From Chara braunii (Eukaryota > Streptophyta > Charophyceae > Charales > Characeae): DNA of 39,594 bases. A program made the position numbers and the translations under genes. The stretch's first letter is position 1. Every line of letters begins with the position of its first letter. This document shows positions 20,532 through 30,304 of this stretch, in pieces. The DNA is taken from positions 481,498-521,091 of the forward strand of contig BFEA01000374.1 of the NCBI GenBank assembly GCA_003427395.1, written 5' to 3'. Under the pieces are notes generated by a model. It worked only from the letters and a program-made list of their open reading frames with translations, did not search any database and was not told the origin of the DNA.

Positions 20532-21230
20532 TCAACGAGTGAGCTGTGGATGCGAGGAGGCGTCCATCTGCCACTGAAGAATCGCCTCAAAGGGAGTGGG
20601 CTCGTCCTCTACAATCTCCTCATTCGGAGGAGGAAGAGGGTCAGTCGTCTGAGTAGGAGCAAATGTCTCAACATGACGAGCACAATCATATGCACGCACC
20701 AACATTCGGGCGTGTTCCAAGTGCTCGAGGGGCTCCCAAGTAGCCTCCTCATCTGGATAACCCTTCCAACGCACAAGGTACTCGATGCGTGGAGGGGCAT
20801 CGTCGGTAGCTCGACGAGATACGATGCCCGAAATGACAAACTCCTCGTTACCGTCCACCATGATAGGTGGAGGGCGCTCATAAGGGCGTCCGGCGAAGCG
20901 CTCGAACAGTATGCAATAAGGACGCATCAAGGAAACATGGTATACATCGTGTACGCGAGCTTGTCGAAGGTAATGAGGTAGTTTCACACGGAAGCTGACC
21001 GGACTAGTGGCAATATCAAGACCGATGGCCTGAAGGATGCGACATGGACCGAGGAAGCGACGCCTGAACTTGCGAAGCGTATCCGCTTCGAGCTGCAAGT
21101 GGTGTGCGTTGACAAACACATCGTCACCGACTTTGAATGGATGATCCATTCGTGATCGGTTCGCTCGTGCAGCCATGCGAGTCTGGGAGTCGGTTATAGT
21201 CTCGTGTGCGCGCCTCATAATTGTCGTCAT
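20532..21230 (-). CDS. Element B integrase C-terminus with chromodomain
   Basis: This open frame of 232 codons starts in the integrase tail (R-M-A-A-R-A-N-R, F-K-V-G-D-D-V-F-V) and contains the GPY/F-like module F-L-G-P-C-R-I-L-Q and Y-H-V-S-L-M-R-P. A chromodomain follows at about residues 129-175: E-F-V-I-S-G-I-V-S-R-R, Y-L-V-R-W-K-G-Y and A-T-W-E-P-L-E-H-L-E. In chromoviruses this domain steers integration by binding histone marks. The aromatic cage looks reduced: an Ile-Ser replaces the first aromatic, while the Trp and the W-x-P are kept. An acidic tail follows. The frame is intact although the rest of the polyprotein is not. Confidence 0.85.
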   Translation of the reverse strand: MTTIMRRAHETITDSQTRMAARANRSRMDHPFKVGDDVFVNAHHLQLEADTLRKFRRRFLGPCRILQAIGLDIATSPVSFRVKLPHYLRQARVHDVYHVSLMRPYCILFERFAGRPYERPPPIMVDGNEEFVISGIVSRRATDDAPPRIEYLVRWKGYPDEEATWEPLEHLEHARMLVRAYDCARHVETFAPTQTTDPLPPPNEEIVEDEPTPFEAILQWQMDASSHPQLTR

Positions 21231-22440
21231 GTGGGCGATCTAGGCATAAAGTGCAGGACAACGAGTGTCTGGGCGCAACCGTGACGGTCGTAGGAAATCC
21301 GCGAGTGCGAGAGGGTGGTAGTCGAGGTCGCAATAAAATGACGACATCCCCGCGGCTGGCGAAACGGTGTAGTCGTAAGCAATCTCCGCCAAGTCCGACT
21401 ATTGGTCATCCCTAATAAACTTTCGGAGGATATTACCGAGAGTTTTATTGGTGACCTCAGTCTGACCATCCATCTAAGGGTGGTAAGACGACAAGAAGCG
21501 GAGTTAGGATCCATACACCTCGTGTAGGCGTCGCCAGAATGTGCTCGTAAAGCGCAGGTCACGATCGGAGATGATGCTATGAGGTAAGTCGTGATCTCTC
21601 ACAACTCGGTCGAAGACGATGCCGACGACCTCACGAGCACTAATGCCATAGCGACATGGGATAAAACGTAGATGCTTCACGAAGCGATCGATGACGACCA
21701 AGATAGCACCATGACCGCGCTCAGTGGGAGGGCGGAGGGGACCAACAAAATCCATCGAGATGGACTGCCAACGACCCTCGGGTATGGGTAAAGGTTGAAG
21801 TAACCCATACGAAAGGTCGTTCGCACTGTTTACCTGTTGGCAGGTAAGACAATCCTGGACATAGGCTTTGACAAAATCCTTGGACTTCGGCCAGACATAT
21901 AGGCGGCAAACAATGGTCAACGTCTTGTGGAAGTCCATATGACCAACAACTGCCTGGTCATGGAACTCTGTTACAGCCTGGAGGCGGAGCTGTTCAATGG
22001 AGGGAACGCATATACATGGTTCGAGCTGACCAGATCTACCATGCCAGTACACTAGACCGTTCTCATCGAGGGAGTATGAAGGAACGGTCTTGCCACTCCG
22101 CAGTGTCGAGTGGATGTCGCAGTAATCCGGACAGTGGCGGTACTGGTACTGAGTGCGATATGTATCGATCACCGAATGATCAATGGTGGTGACCGAAATG
22201 GCAACAAGGTGGATGGGTCCCTGATTGTGGCCAGGACGGCGGGATAAGGCATTGGCGACGTGGTTCGTTCCACCCTTGATAGGCTTCAGTGGTGAAAGTG
22301 AACTCGGATAAATCATGCCACCAGCGTGCCTGTCGAGGGGAAAGTTTGGGCTTCGTGAGGAAAATTTGGACAACTGAGTCGTTTGTGCACACCGTGTAGG
22401 GCGCCTCGTGCAAATAATGACGCCAGTACTGGGTAGCATA
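21227..22440 (-). pseudogene. Element B integrase core with end of RNase H
   Basis: The frame 22439-21504 begins with the RNase H end motif (H-V-A-N-A-L-S-R-R). It then carries the integrase HHCC zinc domain (H-D-Q-A-V-V-G-H, D-C-L-T-C-Q-Q) and the catalytic core. The first Asp is in S-M-D-F-V-G-P-L and the second in I-I-S-D-R-D-L-R-F-T-S-T-F-W. The frame then stops at about 21,504, and the part containing the third acidic residue continues in frame 21562-21227 and other frames, with a stop near 21,476. The enzyme would insert the cDNA into chromosomes. This copy needs at least one frame change to be read through. Confidence 0.8.
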
Positions 22441-23999
22441 AATAATACTGCAAGAACCTCACGTTCATCGACAGTGTAGTTTATCTCGGCAGGCAGTAGC
22501 TGACGGGAGTAGAGGGCGGTTGGGCAATCCCCAGCATGAGCCTCAATAGTCCCATCCTTTGCGATGGTCCAGGAGTAAGTGGTGGGATGACCGTCAGTGG
22601 AGGGGAGTGGTGGAAGGATAGGCGTTTGTCGAGAAGTAGTGTCAGTAGGAGGAGGGGGGAAGTAGGGAACATGGGGATAAGGGAAATCAGAAGTAGTCGG
22701 AAATATCTGAGAAAGTACAACTCCTACTGCAAAATCTGACGCATCGATGGTGACTACGAAGGGACGATCGAAATCGGGGAGGCGAAGAACCGGCGCAAAG
22801 TCACCGCCTTCTTGAGGGCACGAAAAGCATCTTCACAGAGGGGTGTCCAAAACCATGGCGGGTTCTTCTGGACGAGGGTGGAGGTAAGGACGTCGGAATA
22901 TCCCCAGACGAAATTACTATAGTAACTAGTAAGGCCAAGGAAACTGTGAAGCTTCTTGACAGATGTGGAGACGGGTCACTCCGCGATAACGGTGATCTTC
23001 GTATCGTCCATGTGGAGACCCTGGTCAGACACATGGTGTCCTAGAAAGTCCACTTTGTGTTGGGCAAAGCGGCACTTACTAAGCTTGGCATAGAAACCAT
23101 GCTTGCGCAAGTGCTGTAGGACATCGTGGAGGTGTCTGAGATGGTCTTCTAAGGTACGAGTTTAGACCAAAATGTCGTCCAGGTATACGAGAATGTATTT
23201 TTCAAGTTATGTCCCTGAAGATAATCGTCGTTTGGAAGGTGGCGGGTGCATTGGTGAGGCCGAATGGCATCACCGTGAACTCATAGTGGCCGAAGCGCGA
23301 TAGGAAGGCGGTCTTCGGCTGGTCCTCTGCGGCAACGCGGATCTGGTGGTAACCGCTACGAAGGTCAATCTTTGTGAAGAAGCGGTTGCCTGCCAGACGG
23401 TCAAACAACTCATTCGAGCGAGGCATGAAATAGTTGTTCTTAACCATGTAACGGTTAAGGCCGCGATAATCAATGTAGAAGCGGAGGATTTCATCCGCTT
23501 TGCAAGCAAAGAGGACGGGTGCACCCCGTAGGGAGTTACTGGGTTTAATGAAACCCAATTGAAAGAGCTCGTCAAGTTGATGCTCGAGTTTCGTCACCTC
23601 GGGAATCAAGAGTCGGTAGGGTGCCTGATGGTGGACACAATAGTCAAGCACGAGTTGGATAGAATATTCAACAGCTTGCATCGGAGGGATCCCTCCATAT
23701 GAGAAATATAGGGGAAAGATGTCGTGGTACTCTCGAATCAGGTCACGAACGGCGGGTTCCAAGTCGGTCGTGAACCACGAGAGTTCCTCAGCGTCTGCGT
23801 CAGCACGAGACGTATGTGTGGACTCGCCAGCGGACGAAAGAGGAACCTGGAATGTCGAAGGGGTATCCGCAGGCTGAGGGGTGGATGTAGAGATGGGAGC
23901 TGCGAAAATGGATGAAGGGTCACGGCGATCAGGCTCCAAGCAGATGAGCTCAACGTCTGTATAGAGGGGATCGTACTGAAGAAGATCCATGATGTTCAC
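22400..23999 (-). pseudogene. Element B reverse transcriptase and RNase H
   Basis: The frame 23999-23202 carries the RT N-terminus ([21 protein letters not shown]), motif [15 protein letters not shown] and motif [11 protein letters not shown]. After a frame change, motif C V-Y-L-D-D-I-L is intact, with YLDD codons at 23185-23174. The connection domain continues (F-L-G-H-H-V, F-L-G-L-T-S-Y-Y) with a TGA in place of Trp near 22,980. RNase H starts T-I-D-A-S-D-F-A-V-G-V-V-L near 22,750 and has D-E-R-E-V-L-A-V-L near 22,460. Between these two RNase H blocks lies an unusual Pro/Thr-rich insertion of about 60 residues. The catalytic residues are better kept than in element A. Confidence 0.85.
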
Positions 24000-24095
24000 C
24001 GAGTAGAGGGTGATGTCCTCCTGACGCAGGAAGTGAGCGAACTAGCGAGGGGTGATGAAGGCAGTGTCCGGGTGGGACCCGGAAGGACGAGGGTC

Positions 24096-24500
24096 CTAGA
24101 GAGGTAGGTCACCCGTGGTGCCAATGAAGGGGACTCGATAGGTCGGACAACACCTCGTTTTGAGAACGAGTGTCTCACTCGCCCATTCGGCCTCTGTGCC
24201 ACAAAACTTGCAAGACCAAGGAGTACCAAGGATAAAGTCGTACCCAGTCTCCAGCACGTCGAAGTATGCGGAGGATTCGTAGCGTCGAGGCGCCTGTGTA
24301 CTATCCGATGGTTGGAGGGTGAGGGAAAAGTGGAGGTCAGGACCGTTTGATCGAAGAAGCACTGGTTCTTGTTATCTTCGAGGGTAACACAGATAGGAGA
24401 GTGAGACCCGGAGGTAGCTAGACGAGCTTCCCCAACCATGCGAGGGTGAACGAAATCCCCCTGCGAGCCGGAGTCTCATAAAGCGTGGTACACCCTCATA
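24096..24500 (-). pseudogene. Element B retropepsin-like protease with a stop directly before the active-site Asp
   Basis: The active-site codons D-S-G-S lie at 24475-24464 and are followed by Q-G-D-F-V-H-P. The codon just before the Asp is TGA (24478-24476). After a frame change, the second conserved block Y-D-F-I-L-G-T-P-W is at about 24,245-24,218. This is the normal retropepsin layout. The stop and the frame change inactivate it unless read through. Confidence 0.75.
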
Positions 24501-24991
24501 GATGTCCCAAGGCGAATAGGAATATTGGCGAGGGTGCGGTCAGGGTCAGAGCGCAGATCGAGAAGACGACGCAAGATGTTTACGTGTCTCATGAGTCGCT
24601 CCTAACCATCTTGAAGAATGCTCAAATCCAAGAGAGATGACACAACATCATCACGAGTCGCCAATTGAGCGCTACAATGAGCTATGTGAATGGCGCGACG
24701 CGTCGGAAGTCTCGGCGGGGAAGGACTAGATGTGACGGTCTGCTGTAGGGCAGACGGTACCTCGACAAACGGCGGGACAGAGGGAACTGCGTCTTTCGTG
24801 TCCTGAGGATCCTCTGGTGTGGTAGCCAAAGGGGCAAACCACAACTCGATGGTCGGGAAGTCGGCTACGAGCAAGCTTAGCGGTACATTGCACCGTGGCT
24901 AGCTGGATGGGACTGGCCGAGCTGGGCCGGGGGGGGATTGAGATCGGCGTTGACAAGAAATGTCAACAGAGTGTTGATCGAGGGTGGCATG
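24501..24991 (-). other. Gag-protease linker of element B
   Basis: Short Pro/Ser/Thr-rich frames run between the zinc knuckle and the protease, with no motif. Probably a degraded polyprotein linker. Confidence 0.4.
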
Positions 24992-27144
24992 TTATGGACA
25001 CCGTAAGGAGGTGTGTCCATCTTGGCGACAACCTAGGCAACTGCAACGGGCCTCGAGGGTGGCGTGCTTATTAGGGGATAGGGCTCCGCAAGGAGGGACG
25101 AAACCCTGCGGGAGGTCTACCTGAGGAACAACGAACGTGCGGGCGCCAACCTGTGCAAGCCGACTGCGAGCACGACCTATGGTGGACATCGCCATCTGCA
25201 AGCGGTCGACAATCGGGACAGTCTCATCATCCAAGTGGTATTGGATGACATCTCGAAGCTCGAGGTCCTCGAGGGCGTCCCCAAGGGTAGGGTCAACCTC
25301 TGTCGTAGAGTCGTCGCCGTACTCGAGGGAACTGTAGCATCGAGAGAATGGCGCTCCAGGCTGAGATGAGCGGCGAAAGCGGTCAGAAAAAGAGGAACAA
25401 CCTCGAGTGGTGCCACATGACTGGGAGGTGGCGGCGAGTCGCTAAGAGGACGGGGTGTTGGAGAAGCAACTCTGCATCCTCTGGTGTTGTCGAGCAGCCT
25501 CGTAGGCTTGCTCTGTGGACGTGAAGGTCTGTCTCCAAATCTCTATGCGGTAATGAAGCGGAGGACTGACGAGAACCCTGTTGGTCAAAAGTCTCTCTGA
25601 TATGAGTGTCTAATCGCTAATGAGGTGGGCATCGTGAAACACCCGAATATGACACCCAGGTCTGCCAGTGCGGAAAACCTGGGCCATCGCGTCTAGGTAA
25701 CCCTATCTAAGGCATTGGTCGTGTTGTGTCGAGCGCCATAGTGGTTCTGAAGAAAGGCGGTGAAGTCCACGAAAGTGGACTCTCACTTGTGCGAGTACGA
25801 TGGTTATTATAGCTCTCCCATGCAGTGAAAGCGCTGCTTCGCAATTTCATTGCAAGCAGAGAGCACCACGACTCCTGACTAGTGTTTGTCAGTGTTAGTG
25901 CGCTCGTGGCTGCCTGCAACCAATGCGACACGCGAAGCGTGCCATCGTAGTCGATTATATCCGACAAGCGCACAAAGGGGGGACCGTTGTGCTGATGTCG
26001 AGGAGAGGGAGGCTGAGGGGCCTGCACTGCGGCTGCCAACGTCAGGGCCGGTGCAGGGGTGGAAGTGAGAGCAGGTTGTGGGCTGTAGCTGCTGGTAAAA
26101 GGTCCAACAGAGGTGGAGGCAATGGCCATAGGCACGTGCAACGGAGTGGCGAGGTAGGAGGGTCGAGGCAAAGGTGTAGGTCGAGGGAAACGAGCCTGCA
26201 AGACCGAAGTAGTAGTAGTGAGGGAAGATTAAGGGTGAGGAGCCTGTGAAGGATGCGGCTATCTCAAGGTGAGTATCTCCACCTGTATTTGCGCCATGGT
26301 GGCCTACAAGGTAGCCACTCGTTGGGTGCGCGGGGTCGGAGGTGCAGGAGTCAGAAAGGGTACCCTAGCGGGGGGAGGAGTAACGAACTGTAGGGAGCCC
26401 TGAGGTGGGAGTGAGGGGATAAGAGGAGGAGGTAGGGGTTCGGGCCGTAGTGCCGCGACTGGTGTGGGGAAGCAACATTGGGATGGGTAGATGAAACTGC
26501 CTGGCCAGATACCGGTATCCAGGCGGCAACACCTACAGCGGTGGCCGAAGCAGCACGGGCAGCAGGGCCCAATGGATGTGCTGCAACAGACAGTATAGTC
26601 TGAGCGGCAGTGGCACTCACCACTACGGAGGGGGAGTGCTAGGCTTGTCCCGCGGGGGAGGAGGAACCACCACGTCTCAATGTCTCGAGTCGTGGGGAAC
26701 TGGAATGGAAACCGCTAGGGGATAGGGTGTGGGAGCGGTGGGGAGAGCAATGAGGAGAACCCTTGATGCGGTAGACTTCAATGGCGAGCGCATTGAGTTG
26801 CTCCTGCATGGGTGCAAGCACGTCAAGTCGCACTTGCATGATTGCGAGGAGGGTCGTGAGGACGGTCTCAAGGTCCCTATGGACCGGACTCTGTGCCGCC
26901 ACCACAGTGAACGCCTGAGAGGTGGATGGCACCACATCGATATCCTCGGGTATGCTCCCGTCCATGTACGATGGAGGAAGGGGGGTAAACATGGCAGGAG
27001 GTGGAGAGAGAGATGGGGAAGGAGGTGGGCTGCTGTGTGGAGAAAGAGGCCCACTAGTGAAAGGGAGCGGACCGCATGAGCGGAGTGGGTAATCGTGAGT
27101 CGGCTCGCCCCGGAGTCACCCGGCCATGTGTAAGATGGTAGCAT
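24992..27144 (-). pseudogene. Element B Gag polyprotein, fragmented
   Basis: The N-terminal pieces in frames 27144-26677 and 26992-26639 include D-L-E-T-V-L-T-T-L-L-A-I-M-Q-V-R-L-D-V-L, a heptad-like helix, then a Ser/His/Pro-rich linker. 26201-25707 carries the capsid-like R-L-S-D-I-I-D-Y-D-G-T and A-F-T-A-W-E-S-Y. Near 25,030-24,992 is a classic retroviral zinc knuckle, C-L-G-C-R-Q-D-G-H-T-S-L-R-C (CX2CX4HX4C). Stops and shifts separate all pieces. Gag packages the element RNA. Confidence 0.7.
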
Positions 27145-27221
27145 GGACCCGGTCGAGGGGAGAGGATCCGTTGGCGTCCAGGGTGCCCGACGGGAGGAGT
27201 CGAGAAAGGAGGGGTCAAAAG

Positions 27222-27272
27222 AACCCTAAACCTTAAGAAAACCCTAACCGGGGTTTGGAGGGTTAGGGTAGA
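27222..27272. repeat. Telomere-like CCCTAAA / GGGTTAGGG words
   Basis: Within 50 bases the plus strand carries accctaaacc, aaaccctaacc and gggttaggg, i.e. both strands of the plant telomere-type heptamer in degenerate form. It is too short to be a true telomere. It could be an interstitial relic or chance. Confidence 0.5.
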
Positions 27273-27279
27273 GTAGCGG

Positions 27280-27351
27280 CGATTTAATCAAGAAAAGAAA
27301 ATAACAACCATGGAGCGATTTAATCAAGAAAATAAAATAACAACCATGGAG
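27280..27351. repeat. 36-bp tandem duplication
   Basis: The unit cgatttaatcaagaaaa...ataacaaccatgga occurs twice (27281 and 27317 starts) with one or two differences. Confidence 0.9.
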
Positions 27352-27487
27352 GGGAGGGGGAAAGAAAAATAAATAAATAATGAAATTTTGAGACAAAAAA
27401 AAGAAAATAAATAGTCAAAATAAATGAAAAAGAAATAAGCAAAAGTTCAGGAGAAAAAAATATATTTATTTTTTTGGAATTTTCGAC

Positions 27488-27855
27488 AGCATTTCCCTAC
27501 CCCCTATGGGGTAAAAAAAAAAGTGCGAAGAGGAACGAGAGACCAAGAGAAGCACACTAAGTTTCAAACTGCTGCAAATTAACACTTTCAGAAAAATAAA
27601 TAAAGAAATAAAGAAATGGGAAGGTGGAGGAAAGTGAAGAGAAAACTAAGTTTTGGATTTTTCAAAAATTCCGGTAGCATTTCGTTACCCCCATAGGGTC
27701 GTAGTGTGCTGTCAAGAAGAATGACCAAGTAAAAAATGGAATTTTTGCCAGCACTTCACTAACCCCAAGGGGTCAAAATGTGCTGGGAGAAGAGAGTAGG
27801 GAGAAAAGAGAAAATTTTGGCAGCACTTCGTTACCCCCAAGGGGTCAAAATGTGC
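27488..27855. repeat. Four dispersed copies of an AGCAYTTCRYTACCCC...GGGGTC hairpin motif
   Basis: Copies start at 27488, 27676, 27750 and 27822. Each has a run of C, a two- to four-base loop such as caa or ata, and a matching run of G. The last two copies are followed by aaaatgtgc. Spacing is irregular (188, 74 and 72 bases). Each can form a short hairpin. Confidence 0.8.
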
Positions 27856-28499
27856 GCCGATAGCATAAATAACTAAGTCCTAACAAGATATAGAGGTGCC
27901 ACAACAAAATTCAAATTTTAAAAATAAATAAAAATAAAAAATCAAATAAATCAGAAAATGAGAAAAAAAATAGGGAATAAGATAATTCAATTTTTTGGAG
28001 AAAAAAAGGAAATTTAAATCAAAGAGAAAGACAAAAGAAGAAAAAACAGAAAAATTTGAAAGAGAGGGGGGGGGGGAATGAAAAAGTGATGAAGAAAGAG
28101 AGAAATAGGTGAGAAAAAAAAAAAGATTGAAGTGGGAGGTGGGAAGATGATGGGGTTGTAGTTGGGGGAGGGAAGGGGGAGAGGAGGGCGGGAGAATGGG
28201 AGAGAAAGGAATGGGAAAGGTGGAGAAGAGAAGGAAAGATTAGTGGAAGAGAGTAAGGAGGAGAGGGGAGAAAAATATGGTGGAAGATGAGTGAAGAGGG
28301 AGGGGTGTGACAGAACAATGGGAAGGAGAGGAGAGAAGTAGGGAAAAGAAGAGAGAAGAGTGAGGTATCAGGGAGTAGTGGTAGAGTTAGAAAAAATGAT
28401 TAGATGATGGGGGAAGGGGAGAGAAAAGGGGTTGTGGGAGAGTAGGTTAGTGAGTACGTAGGTTATACCAAGCTCTTGGGTGACCAAGAGCAAAGAACA

Positions 28500-28925
28500 C
28501 TACCAAGATCCACAGGATCTTGGCCTTCAAGGTGCTGCTGGCTTGCTGCTGTAGCAATAAAAAACAAATGATGATGATAATTTGGGGTTGGCTGAGATCT
28601 TGATCAGCCACCCTGATTGCAATGTTGCACAACCCCCTAGCCAGGGGGGGCTTCACTGCTGCTAAACTGCCGCTGCAGCAATAGAAAAAATAATAATAAT
28701 AATCATCATCATCGTTTGGGTATGTTGAGATCTTGATCAGCCACCCTGATTGCAATGTTGCACAACCCCCTAGCCAGGGGGGGCTTCACTGCTGCTAAAC
28801 TGCCGCTGCAGCAATAGAAAAAATAATAATAATAATCATCATCATCGTTTGGGTATGTTGAGATCTTGATCAGCCACCCAGATCTCACTGTACTGCAGCC
28901 CCCTAGCCAAGGGGGTCTTCCAGAT
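28500..28925. repeat. 133-bp tandem repeat, about three copies
   Basis: The word gagatcttgatcagccacc recurs at 28594, 28727 and 28860, exactly 133 apart. The first two full units are nearly identical. A partial diverged unit lies before 28594 and a diverged one after 28860. Each unit holds a CCCCCTAGCCAGGGGG hairpin and an (ataata)(atc)n tract. Confidence 0.9.
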
Positions 28926-29368
28926 CTTCAACAAGCTGCCACGTGGCACTGCAGATGGCCACGTGCGCAGGCAGCAGCAGCCACAACGTAGGGGGGTGGG
29001 GGGGCAAATAGCAGTTGTCGTGTTGGCCACTGCTCACCGCTCACCGACGGGGCAGGGAGGGAAGCGGGAAGGGGGTAAATAGCTGGCGTGGCACTCTTCA
29101 ACACCAACGTGCCACACTACAAGAACATGGATACAATTTGGTCAATGTGTTAAGGCACTTGCTACACACGTGTATGGTTGGCAGCGTGGGCACGCGGCAT
29201 GTGCATGTGCGGATGCCTTGGCCTTGGCGCTTGCGCGTCGTGACGAAACTCTCCTTTTTCGCCACGTGTCACTCTATGGGTGTTGCACCTTTTCCCCCTC
29301 TTTTCCCGTCGTGATTACACCATTTTCCCACACTTGTGGATGGGGTGGGTGGGAGAGGGGACCATTCC

Positions 29369-29382
29369 CACTCTGATACGAG
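29369..29382 (-). promoter_or_regulatory. Primer binding site of element B (initiator tRNA-Met type, degenerate)
   Basis: On the minus strand TCGTATCAGAGTGG lies directly after the LTR end and matches TGGTATCAGAGCGG-type sites with two or three differences. It fixes the orientation of element B and locates its 5' LTR to the right. Confidence 0.65.
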
Positions 29383-29384
29383 TG

Positions 29385-29734
29385 TGACGGACCCGTCGGG
29401 ATTGACGGTCCATCAAGATTAAGACGAAAGGACGAGGATGGGGGAAATGGAGATGGAGCTGGAAGGGACAGCACAGCTCCAACGCGGACTCAACACGCAC
29501 GTGCTCCAAACGATGCAAATGAACAATGCGACTGAAACAAACTGCAGTTGGGGTATACCCTCAGCGGACTGACTGGACTGGACTGGCATGGCCTGGTACC
29601 GACAGTGGTACCGGGCAGGATTGGACAACTAAATGAGCACACGGCTTGTGGGGTCAAGCCACGTCCTGGTCCCATAGGCCGAACATGCAAAATAGCCAGA
29701 TAGCCCTGGCTCTAGGCCAGGGCAGCTACAAGCA
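29385..29734 (-). repeat. 5' LTR of element B
   Basis: In element orientation it ends ...CGGGTCCGTCA at 29385, next to the primer site. The first 105 bases match 20,120-20,228. The outer end is placed where Ty3 RNase H coding resumes on the plus strand (about 29,735), so the length of about 350 bases is approximate. Confidence 0.5.
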
Positions 29735-29847
29735 CGCTGCACTCGTCGAGTTCATCTCCTGTATTCTGCCTAGTAAGAAGGTCGCCACTTCCACATATGA
29801 GAGAGAGTTGTTTGCTCTTAGAGAAGCCTTGAATCATTGGAGACATT

Positions 29848-30304
29848 GGGCCTCGTTAGACACTCCTTACGAGTTCCTTGCGCCACAAGGAATTTTCCTT
29901 GTGGCTCATAAGGGAATTCGGCCTCTTCGTTCCACCTGTCCTCGGGGATGTCGCCAGAGGACATTTCCTAAGACTGATGTTAAGAAAAAACAAAGAAAAA
30001 AAAAGAAAAAACAGTTGTGCTTCAGGCCTTCAGCCAATAGGGTGCCGCCACTATCCAGATTCTCAGCTGTAACGTCAATCTACCCGTGTGCCCTCTCCTC
30101 TCCGTGTAACGCGGATTCCTTGTGCCCAAGGGACCTCGTGAGGTCCCTTGGGCACAAGGAAGAAATGGTTGGGGCCACAAGGATGCCACAAGGAATTTTC
30201 CTTGTGGCGTTTTCACATTTCTTTTTGAATTTCGTCCCCAAGGACAGGTGGAACGAGCACGTCCTTGTGGATTTCACGTCCCCAAGGAGTGTCTAACGAG
30301 GCCC
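29848..30304. mobile_element. 457-bp foldback/MITE-like element with 21-bp perfect terminal inverted repeats
   Basis: The ends are GGGCCTCGTTAGACACTCCT(T) at 29848-29868 and its exact complement at 30284-30304. ATT flanks both sides (29845-29847 and 30305-30307). Removing the element and one ATT restores the RNase H block H-W-R-H-Y-L-L-G-R-H-F, which shows a clean insertion with a 3-bp target duplication. The interior has nested inverted repeats: the 24-bp palindrome beginning GCCACAAGGAAT appears near both arms, and a 42-bp hairpin lies at 30118-30159. There is no transposase. A 3-bp target site is known for PIF/Harbinger and CACTA elements, but the termini are not the CACTA type. Confidence 0.85.
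30118..30159. repeat. 42-bp near-perfect hairpin inside the foldback element
   Basis: A 20-bp arm starting CCTTGTGCCCAAGGG is followed by a two-base loop and its perfect complement. Such a short loop makes it a strong cruciform candidate and a likely assembly or cloning hazard. Confidence 0.95.

Larger units (their letters stand above)
27145..29368 (-). other. Long repetitive 5' leader of element B
   Basis: About 2.2 kb lie between Gag and the primer site. I see no credible coding frame. The plus strand is strongly purine/A-rich at 27,280-28,440 and holds several tandem and dispersed repeats listed separately. A 2-kb leader is long for a gypsy element, so part of it may be an insertion. Confidence 0.5.
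20120..29734 (-). mobile_element. Ty3/gypsy chromovirus element B, nested in element A
   Basis: On the minus strand the order is 5' LTR (about 29,734 to 29,385), primer site (29,382-29,369), long leader, Gag (about 27,144-24,992), protease, RT, RNase H, integrase, chromodomain (ending 20,532), then a sequence matching the LTR end at 20,228-20,120. The domain set is that of a chromovirus. Both ends show the same TGACGGACCCG terminus on the plus strand. Similarity of the two LTRs is visible over only about 105 bases, so the LTRs have diverged heavily or the element is mosaic. The right outer boundary is inferred from where element A coding resumes. I could not see a clean target duplication. 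Confidence 0.65.

Noticed and set aside
20153-20590. 145-codon minus-strand frame after the chromodomain
   Set aside because: It overlaps the LTR and a GTTGAAGT repeat, has a Thr/Ser-rich composition and no domain.
27222-27272. Chromosome end (telomere)
   Set aside because: Only a few degenerate heptamers occur, in both orientations, inside a retroelement leader.
28500-28925. CRISPR-like array
   Set aside because: The 133-bp units are contiguous copies without short unique spacers, in a eukaryotic retroelement.
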